From Acidobacteriota bacterium (GTDB taxonomy: Bacteria; Acidobacteriota; Terriglobia; Acidiferrales; UBA7541), in assembly GCA_016201285.1 (NCBI GenBank), contig JACQDE010000012.1:1-46698 (forward strand): 46,698 nucleotides of DNA, given 5' to 3'. This document shows positions 42,317 to 46,698 of this stretch, piece after piece. Every line of letters begins with the position of its first letter. The stretch's first letter is position 1. The notes under the pieces are model-generated. The model did not search any database. It was not told where the DNA came from and was given only the letters and a program-made list of their open reading frames with translations. Made by a program: the position numbers and the translations under genes.

Positions 42317-42320
42317 CTCT

Positions 42321-42462
42321 GTAGCGCCGGCCTTTAGGCCGGCACTTTGCGCTCGCGAGGCTTATTGGCCCGCAGAGCCAATCCCTTCGCCGTCGTCCTG
42401 AGTCCCGGCGTGCCCACACAGAGCACGCGCGCGGGCTGCCCGGCTGAGAAGCCGGGCGCTAC
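42321..42462. repeat. inverted pair of REP palindromes with GTAG feet (GCCGGC type)
   Basis: Left unit: GTAG then CGCCGGCCTTTAGGCCGGC (42321-42343). Right unit, reversed: GCCCGGCTGAGAAGCCGGGC then GCTAC (42438-42462). The right unit's GTAG foot, read on the minus strand, contains the TAG stop of the STAS gene; the left unit lies directly before the start codon of the ABC permease. Confidence 0.75.
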
Positions 42463-42800
42463 AACTTCTCTTCGGCCTCGGCGAGCGTGGGGAACACCTG
42501 GAACAGGCTGAGGACGCGGGTGATCTCGAGCACGGCGAGCGTGCGCTGGCCAAGGCACGCCAGGCCCAGCCGCCGCTGCGTCTTGTTCATTGAGGCCGCG
42601 GTCTGCAGCAGCGCGCCGACGCCGGCGGAGTCCACGATGATGACGCCGGTGAAGTCGAGGATGAGCACCAGCGCGGTCTCCGCGCGAACCACTTTCAGGA
42701 AATCGGGAACGGTCTGCAGGCTGAGCGCGCCGATCAGGCGCAGGACGCGCTGTCCCGCGCGCGTGCCGTCGAGTTTTTGGATTTCGAGTGAGTCGGCCAT
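42459..42800 (-). CDS. STAS-domain anti-sigma-factor antagonist-like protein
   Basis: The 113-residue single-domain protein shows the STAS fold: QRVLRLIGALSLQTVPDFLKVVRAE, LVLILDFTGVIIVDSAGVGALLQTAASMNKTQRRLGLACLGQRTLAVLEITRVLSLFQVFPTLAEA. The phosphorylatable serine of SpoIIAA-like proteins is Ser58 in VDSAGVGAL. It would be switched by a kinase/anti-sigma partner, not found here. The start is ATG 42800, without a strong ribosome site; the frame continues upstream but over intergenic repeat. Its stop TAG is part of a REP foot. Confidence 0.87.
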   Translation of the reverse strand: MADSLEIQKLDGTRAGQRVLRLIGALSLQTVPDFLKVVRAETALVLILDFTGVIIVDSAGVGALLQTAASMNKTQRRLGLACLGQRTLAVLEITRVLSLFQVFPTLAEAEEKL

Positions 42801-42976
42801 AACGGGCGCATTGTAACGAATACGGAGAGGAAAGTTAAAGAGTAAAACGGTTGAAGGGTTAAAGGGGCGCGCGGGGCTTGAGACGAACGGCGCCGGTGAA
42901 AGCGCGTGCGGCGCAGGGATTGTTTGTCTGGGTCGGTACACTGCGGTAAACTCCGCGGCGAGCGGTGGAGCACGAC

Positions 42977-43083
42977 GTAGCACAGCCACTCTTGGCTGCG
43001 CTCTTGCTCTGTCGGTCATCGTCCTTATCGGCTGCTGAAGCGATTTCAAGGAAACCCGCGCAGCCAAGAGTGGCTGCGCCACG
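42977..43083. repeat. inverted REP pair, CGCAGCC/GGCTGCG type
   Basis: Left unit: GTAG followed by CACAGCC-ACTCTT-GGCTGCGC (42977-43001, one mismatch). Right unit, reversed: GCGCAGCC-AAGAGT-GGCTGCGC then CCAC, a mutated foot (43058-43082). The 56 bases between are unrelated to those of the two other pairs. The right unit ends ten bases before the ATG of the HTH sensor gene. Confidence 0.8.
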
Positions 43084-43091
43084 TGGGCCGC

Positions 43092-44519
43092 ATGAACGAA
43101 CGCAAACGCCTCGGCTCCTGGAAAGAGATTGCCGCGCACCTGCACGTGGAGACGCGCACGGCGATGCGCTGGGAACACGAGCGCGCGCTGCCGGTCCACC
43201 GCGTGCCCGGCGGCGGACGCGCGGCAGTCTTCGCGTACGCGGATGAAATTGACGCGTGGCTGCACGGGCAGCCGGCGGAGTCGCTGACGGAGGACGCCGC
43301 GGCCCAACCGCGCGGCGGCAACGGGCCGAACGGAATCAGCGCGGCGGCGCCAGTCGCTGCGCAAGAAGCGCCGCCCTTCGACTTCGCTTCCCTCGGCTTC
43401 GCTCGGGGCAGGCAGGGCAAGCGGCGGATGTCGCGCGGGGCGGCGATTGCGCTGGTGGGCGCGCTGGCGGTGGTGCTACTGACGTTGTTCGTGGCGACGC
43501 GCAGCGGGAAGACCGGCGCGGCGGAGATTGCCCGCGTCACGTTCGTCGGCGAAAAAATCATCGCGTGGGACGACGGCGGCCGCGAGTTGTGGCGTTACGC
43601 CGTTCCCGGCCAGCTCGCGAAGATCGGTGGGGGCATCACGAGCACGGTGCTCGAGGAAGAGCCGGCGCGGCTGGTGGACTTGGACGGCGATGGCCACCCG
43701 GAAGTGCTGGCGGTGACACATACGAAAGCAATTGGCAGAGAAAAAGATGCGGCGCGCAGCGAGCTCCTCTGTATTTCGAGCGACGGTACCCTGCGGTGGC
43801 GCTACGCCCTCGACGCGAAACTGCGCTTCGGCGACAAGGAATTTGAAGGGCCGTGGACTATCTATGACCTTGTGGTGAGCCGCGGCCCGCGCCGTGAAAT
43901 CTGGCTGGCCGTGAATCATCATCAGTGGTGGCCGTCGTTCGTGGTAAAGCTCGATGCCGCTGGCCGCACGACGGTGCTATTCGTTAACTCCGGTGTGACC
44001 TATTCCCTGAACCTCGTCGAAAGCGGCGGCCGCCGGCTGCTGCTGGCGGGCGGCGTGAACAACGAGCCGTATCAGGGCGCGCTGGCGGTGTTTGACGCGG
44101 GCTGGCCCGCTGGGGCTTCGCCGCAGGAGAAAGAGACGTATCGCTGCCGCGAGTGCCCTGCCGGAAAACCTCTCGCTTATTTCCTCTTCCCCCGCTCGGA
44201 ACTGAACCTCGTGGATCGGGGCCCTCTCAATGTAGTTCAGGATATTCGCCAGGCTGGCGCTCGGCTGTCCGCGCACACGATCGAGCTTCCGCCCGGCGAG
44301 ATTGCGTTCTACCAGTTCAGTGAAGATATTACGGCCGGGCCGGCTTCATACAGCCTGAGCGACGGCTACTGGGTACGCCACCGCGAACTCGAACGCGAAG
44401 GAAAAGTGAAGCACACCGTCGAACAATGCCCCGACCGCACCCAACCCAAACTCGTCCGCCGCTGGACACCCGCCACTGGGTGGGCGGTAGTTTCAGTACC
44501 TTCAGTACCTCTCAACTAG
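43092..44519 (+). CDS. HTH-domain protein with membrane anchor and extracytoplasmic beta domain
   Basis: The 475-residue protein begins with an excisionase/MerR-like helix-turn-helix (LGSWKEIAAHLHVETRTAMRWEHERALPVHRVPGGGRAAVFAYADEIDAWLHG, about 6-60), the start region found in many acidobacterial sensor proteins. A Pro/Ala-rich linker leads to one helix (AAIALVGALAVVLLTLFVATRS, about 117-138). The outer part has FG-GAP/PQQ-like elements (RLVDLDGDGHPEVLAVTHTK, ELLCISSDGTLRWRYALD, WTIYDLVVSR). It may couple an outside signal to DNA binding. In the linker SLGFARGRQ is encoded by a dispersed repeat (43391-43412). ATG 43092 is preferred over GTG 43083, which abuts a REP. Confidence 0.78.
   Translation: MNERKRLGSWKEIAAHLHVETRTAMRWEHERALPVHRVPGGGRAAVFAYADEIDAWLHGQPAESLTEDAAAQPRGGNGPNGISAAAPVAAQEAPPFDFASLGFARGRQGKRRMSRGAAIALVGALAVVLLTLFVATRSGKTGAAEIARVTFVGEKIIAWDDGGRELWRYAVPGQLAKIGGGITSTVLEEEPARLVDLDGDGHPEVLAVTHTKAIGREKDAARSELLCISSDGTLRWRYALDAKLRFGDKEFEGPWTIYDLVVSRGPRREIWLAVNHHQWWPSFVVKLDAAGRTTVLFVNSGVTYSLNLVESGGRRLLLAGGVNNEPYQGALAVFDAGWPAGASPQEKETYRCRECPAGKPLAYFLFPRSELNLVDRGPLNVVQDIRQAGARLSAHTIELPPGEIAFYQFSEDITAGPASYSLSDGYWVRHRELEREGKVKHTVEQCPDRTQPKLVRRWTPATGWAVVSVPSVPLN
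43391..43412 (+). repeat. CCTCGGCTTCGCTCGGGGCA repeat inside the HTH sensor gene
   Basis: This copy of the CCTTCGGC-CGCTCAGGGCAGG element lies in the linker of the HTH sensor and is translated in frame. It is one of five copies noted in the window. Confidence 0.55.
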
Positions 44520-44655
44520 CCGTTACCGCGTTCGTGTCACTTCCCGTCGCTTCTAATCAGTTGCGCGCCCCCCGCTCCCCGCGGTATCCATTCCCTCGCA
44601 TCGCGCCAATTCCGGCCCGTCCCACCGGAAACACTGCGAATGTAAGGAGATTCCG

Positions 44656-45372
44656 ATGAGCCGAAGTGTTCTGCAAATTGTAGTCCGTATGCTTGTCGTC
44701 GGCCTGTTTGCCCTGGCCTTGCCCGCCGCCCTCCGCGCCGATAGCGCCTTCGGGCAGTTTTCCCTGACAAACAATCCCAGCGGCAATTGGTCGTACGGTT
44801 TTACACCCTCACTTGGTGGTTCCTTCACTCTGTACAACAACATCAGCGGTCTAGGTGTTCCCCCTTATGGGACTCTCTATGTCTGGACGACTCCTCCGAA
44901 CGGGTTCCTGAGCGCTAACACGTTCGGCACGACCATCCTTCCCTGTCCGTCCTGTTCCCTGCAAATCCCACCGAACTTCCTCGTCTTGCACCCGGGCAAC
45001 AACAGCGGCGTGTATAGCGTTCTGCGCTGGACGGCGCCATCCGCGGGCACTTATACGATCAACGGTTTGTTTCAAGGGGTTGATTTTCAGCCGTTCCCCA
45101 CCACGGACGTCCACGTCCTCGTCAACGGTGCGCCGGTGTTTTCAAACTCGATCAACAGCTTTGGGGTGCCGTTGAACTACAACCTGATGCAAAGCCTTGT
45201 GGCTGGAGATACCATTGACTTCGCTGTCGGCAACGGCGGTAACGGGTACGTCCACGACAGCACGGGCCTCGTGGCGAATGTGAATCTTGTGCCGACGCCG
45301 GAGCCGGGGACGCTGGCGCTATTCGGGACAGGGCTGGCGGGGCTGTTCGCACGCCGGCGGCGGAAGGCGTAG
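44656..45372 (+). CDS. PEP-CTERM sorted extracellular protein
   Basis: The 238-residue protein starts at ATG 44656 (AAGGAG upstream). It has a signal peptide (MLVVGLFALALPAALRADS), a beta-rich secreted body of low charge (rich in Gly, Asn, Ser, Thr, Pro; FSLTNNPSGNWSYGFTPSL, SVLRWTAPSAGTYTINGLFQG), and the sorting tail VPTPEPGTLALFGTGLAGLFARRRRKA: PEP motif, hydrophobic helix, basic end. An exosortase (EpsH-like) would cut it at the PEP motif for export with exopolysaccharide; no exosortase gene is here. The stop TAG (45370-45372) lies inside the GTAG foot of a REP. Confidence 0.9.
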   Translation: MSRSVLQIVVRMLVVGLFALALPAALRADSAFGQFSLTNNPSGNWSYGFTPSLGGSFTLYNNISGLGVPPYGTLYVWTTPPNGFLSANTFGTTILPCPSCSLQIPPNFLVLHPGNNSGVYSVLRWTAPSAGTYTINGLFQGVDFQPFPTTDVHVLVNGAPVFSNSINSFGVPLNYNLMQSLVAGDTIDFAVGNGGNGYVHDSTGLVANVNLVPTPEPGTLALFGTGLAGLFARRRRKA

Positions 45373-45459
45373 CGCAGCCACTCTTGGCTGCGCTCTGGCC
45401 TTTGCTGGTCGGTCTTTCGAATCACACAAAACCGGCGCAGCCAAGAGTGGCTGCGCTAC
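45369..45459. repeat. inverted REP pair, CGCAGCC/GGCTGCG type, downstream of RAYT
   Basis: Left unit: GTAG then CGCAGCC-ACTCTT-GGCTGCGC (45369-45393). Right unit, reversed: GCGCAGCC-AAGAGT-GGCTGCGC then TAC (45435-45459), both perfect. A partial foot, TGCGCTAC, follows at 45463-45470 and contains the stop codon of the RAYT gene. The pair fills the space between the PEP-CTERM gene and the RAYT gene. Confidence 0.88.
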
Positions 45460-45466
45460 CACTGCG

Positions 45467-46030
45467 CTACTTCTTGTACGCACTCGACCACGGCCAATCC
45501 TGGGGGCGCGCCACGAGTCCTGCATGAACCGGATTGTTTTCGATATACGCACGGATGCGCTCGAATTGCGCGTCGCTGCGCACCCAGTGATCGTAGGATT
45601 CCACCTGCCAGAAGGGCTGGCCGGTGCGGCGAAGAATGCGATTGGCTTCGCGCGACGTGACGCCTTTGATTCCGTTGGTGATGCGGCGTACCGCTACCAG
45701 CGGCGTCAGCAGCGCGTGGACGTGATTCGCCATCACCACGAACGCGTGCAGGCGATAGTGATTCAATTCGGCGTCGCCCCGGCGGAGCGAGTCCACAACA
45801 CAGTTCGCGATGCGCGGATCCTTCAGCCACAGCGGACCACTCTGTGCGCGGTCGAGCAATCGGTCCGCGTTGCGGAAGGTTTTTCCGGCGGACGTCCTCT
45901 TCTTGTTTTTCCTGTCGTTTTTAATGGCCTGCAGAACTTCCTTCGGCAACGAGCCGTGCAAGCGCCAGGTAATAAATAACGGATGACCTTCGGGGTGCCA
46001 GTGGGGAAGATTGCGCTCGTAGTAGGCCAT
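45467..46030 (-). CDS. REP-associated tyrosine transposase (RAYT, Y1/IS200-like)
   Basis: RAYTs are single-copy HuH endonucleases thought to move or maintain REP sequences. The 187-residue protein (ATG 46030) has HPLFITWRLHGSLP near the N-terminus, the HuH pair in VVMANHVHALLTPL (His-Val-His), a basic segment RRITNGIKGVTSREANRIL, then GQPFWQVESYDHWVRSDAQFERIRAYIENNPVHAGLVARPQDWPWSSAYKK, with the catalytic Tyr probably in ESYDHWV. The upstream open frame to 46123 reads through a REP and is not coding. REP pairs with identical arms lie on both sides (45369-45459 and 46056-46190), the known arrangement for RAYTs. The stop TAG lies in a partial GTAG foot. Confidence 0.93.
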   Translation of the reverse strand: MAYYERNLPHWHPEGHPLFITWRLHGSLPKEVLQAIKNDRKNKKRTSAGKTFRNADRLLDRAQSGPLWLKDPRIANCVVDSLRRGDAELNHYRLHAFVVMANHVHALLTPLVAVRRITNGIKGVTSREANRILRRTGQPFWQVESYDHWVRSDAQFERIRAYIENNPVHAGLVARPQDWPWSSAYKK

Positions 46031-46055
46031 GTGGCCCAACGGTAGCACGACGGGC

Positions 46056-46190
46056 GTAGCGCAGCCACTCTTGGCTGCGCGGGTCTTCTGGGATTCGAAA
46101 GAAAGTAGAAAACAGACCAGCAAAGGCCAAAGCGCAGAGAAGGACAGAGCGCGGAGAAGGACAGAGCGCAGCCAAGAGTGGCTGCGCTAC
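46056..46190. repeat. inverted REP pair, CGCAGCC/GGCTGCG type, upstream of RAYT
   Basis: Left unit: GTAG then CGCAGCC-ACTCTT-GGCTGCGC (46056-46080). Right unit, reversed: GCGCAGCC-AAGAGT-GGCTGCGC then TAC (46166-46190). The 85-base space contains a tandem repeat, with AGAGCGC-GAGAAGGAC units near 46133-46168. Left and right arms are identical to those of the pair on the other side of the RAYT gene. Confidence 0.88.
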
Positions 46191-46194
46191 AAAG

Positions 46195-46226
46195 AAACAG
46201 CCCGCCAGAAAGATGGCGGGCTGTTT
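46195..46226. terminator. bidirectional intrinsic terminator
   Basis: AAACAGCCCGCCA (46195-46207), loop GAAAGA, and TGGCGGGCTGTTT (46214-46226) form a perfect 13-pair stem. A T-run follows on each strand (TTTTG on plus, TTTCTTTG on minus). It would end the HicB-like gene transcript coming from the right. Confidence 0.85.
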
Positions 46227-46283
46227 TGCCTGAAGGCGCTTGGACGAGGGCAGCATGCAGCACCCCTACGAATGCAGTGTGCT

Positions 46284-46475
46284 TTACACCGATGCGGGAA
46301 CGGGAAGGCCGTCTTCGACGAGAGATTCGATATAGAGGGACATAGCTTCGCGGATGTTCGTAATACCTTCTTCGACGGTTTCGCTCTGCGTGTGGCACCC
46401 CGGCAGCGTGGGACAGAATACGTGATAGCCGCCTTCCTCTTCTTTCTCGAAGATGACCGTGAAGCGCCGCGTCAT
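46284..46475 (-). CDS. HicB-like antitoxin, no hicA beside it
   Basis: The 63-residue product starts at ATG 46475 after GAGGAGAGG. RRFTVIFEKEEEGGYHVFCPTLPGCHTQSETVEEGITNIREAMSLYIESLVEDGLPVPAS covers the compact HicB fold completely. HicB usually neutralises the adjacent HicA ribonuclease, but downstream (46227-46283) there is only a short space and a terminator, and the 208 bases upstream hold no recognisable hicA. It may be an orphan regulator or a relic; the reading frame is intact, unlike that at 241-453. Confidence 0.85.
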   Translation of the reverse strand: MTRRFTVIFEKEEEGGYHVFCPTLPGCHTQSETVEEGITNIREAMSLYIESLVEDGLPVPASV

Positions 46476-46698
46476 AACCTCTCCTCGCAATCGGATTCTG
46501 CTGTGGGCCTATTCTAGCGCGAATCATGCAGGAAAGGGACTGGGGGGCAGGGATTAGGGGCCAGGGACTAGCAGGGTGCTGAAGAACGGGTGATTTTTTC
46601 GATGCGGGTGCCATTGCGAGTCAACGTGAGTCTGCACGGAGCGGCTTTTGGTTCCGGTGGTATCCGTGTTTTATTCTTGCGCACGGCTGAGTTCCTTC

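Noticed and set aside
46031-46123. N-terminal extension of the RAYT frame
   Set aside because: The extra residues (AAKSGCAT and so on) are the translation of a REP element; ATG 46030 starts the family-like sequence.
46100-46190. possible CRISPR array from repeated GGACAGAGCGC units
   Set aside because: The units are short tandem copies between REP arms, without regular spacers; no cas gene is present anywhere in the window.

Overview
The window is GC-rich, densely coding DNA and most likely comes from an acidobacterium (Acidobacteriota). Pointers are an Oar-type TonB-dependent receptor with an N-terminal carboxypeptidase-regulatory domain, a second TonB receptor with the same N-terminal domain, a PEP-CTERM protein, an HTH-plus-membrane-anchor sensor of a type common in that phylum, pairs of small degenerate receiver proteins, and many short intergenic palindromic repeats. 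This placement is inference from gene content; no marker gene fixes it.

Layout. 1-1.5 kb: decayed hicBA toxin-antitoxin remnant and a membrane-anchored protein of unknown function. 1.6-4.6 kb (minus strand): rtcB RNA ligase with a small companion gene, then two stand-alone receiver-like proteins whose phospho-acceptor Asp appears to be Glu. 5.2 kb: tRNA-Pro(CGG). 5.4-8.0 kb (minus): two orphan Rhs C-terminal cassettes, one with a PD-(D/E)XK-like nuclease tip followed directly by a candidate immunity gene. 8.0-13.5 kb: ECF sigma factor, membrane anti-sigma factor and an Oar-like TonB receptor. 13.7-16.7 kb: a metallo-beta-lactamase-fold lactonase-like protein followed by a penicillin/AHL-acylase-like Ntn hydrolase. 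17.4-19.6 kb: GAF-HD-GYP protein and a convergent membrane protein, flanked by repeats derived from the 3' part of tRNA-Pro. 20.7-24.0 kb: [NiFe] hydrogenase small and large subunits, maturation endopeptidase and a hypC-like stub. 24.1-30.3 kb: M28 peptidase, alpha/beta hydrolase, second TonB receptor, small DUF2892-like protein. 30.4-36.9 kb (minus): ArsR-type regulator and a tripartite RND efflux operon (TolC, adaptor, permease). 37.2-40.4 kb: two secreted amidohydrolases. 40.6-40.8 kb: two different tRNA-Asn(GTT) genes. 41-46.7 kb: FtsX/MacB-type permease, STAS protein, HTH sensor, PEP-CTERM protein, a REP-associated tyrosine transposase (RAYT) between its REP palindromes, and a HicB-like protein.

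The most striking structure is in the repeats. First, several REP families with different stems share a GTAG foot; in four genes the TAG of that foot is the stop codon, and in a fifth the foot begins on the last base of the stop. Second, a small interspersed element carries the T-arm and acceptor 3' strand of tRNA-Pro with the T-loop replaced by a structured insert (84 nt in two near-identical copies), plus two diverged copies, one of them inverted just upstream of the real tRNA-Pro gene. Third, other dispersed repeats have entered coding sequence, including the start of the RND adaptor. All family names are from recognition of motifs by eye; no database search was run.
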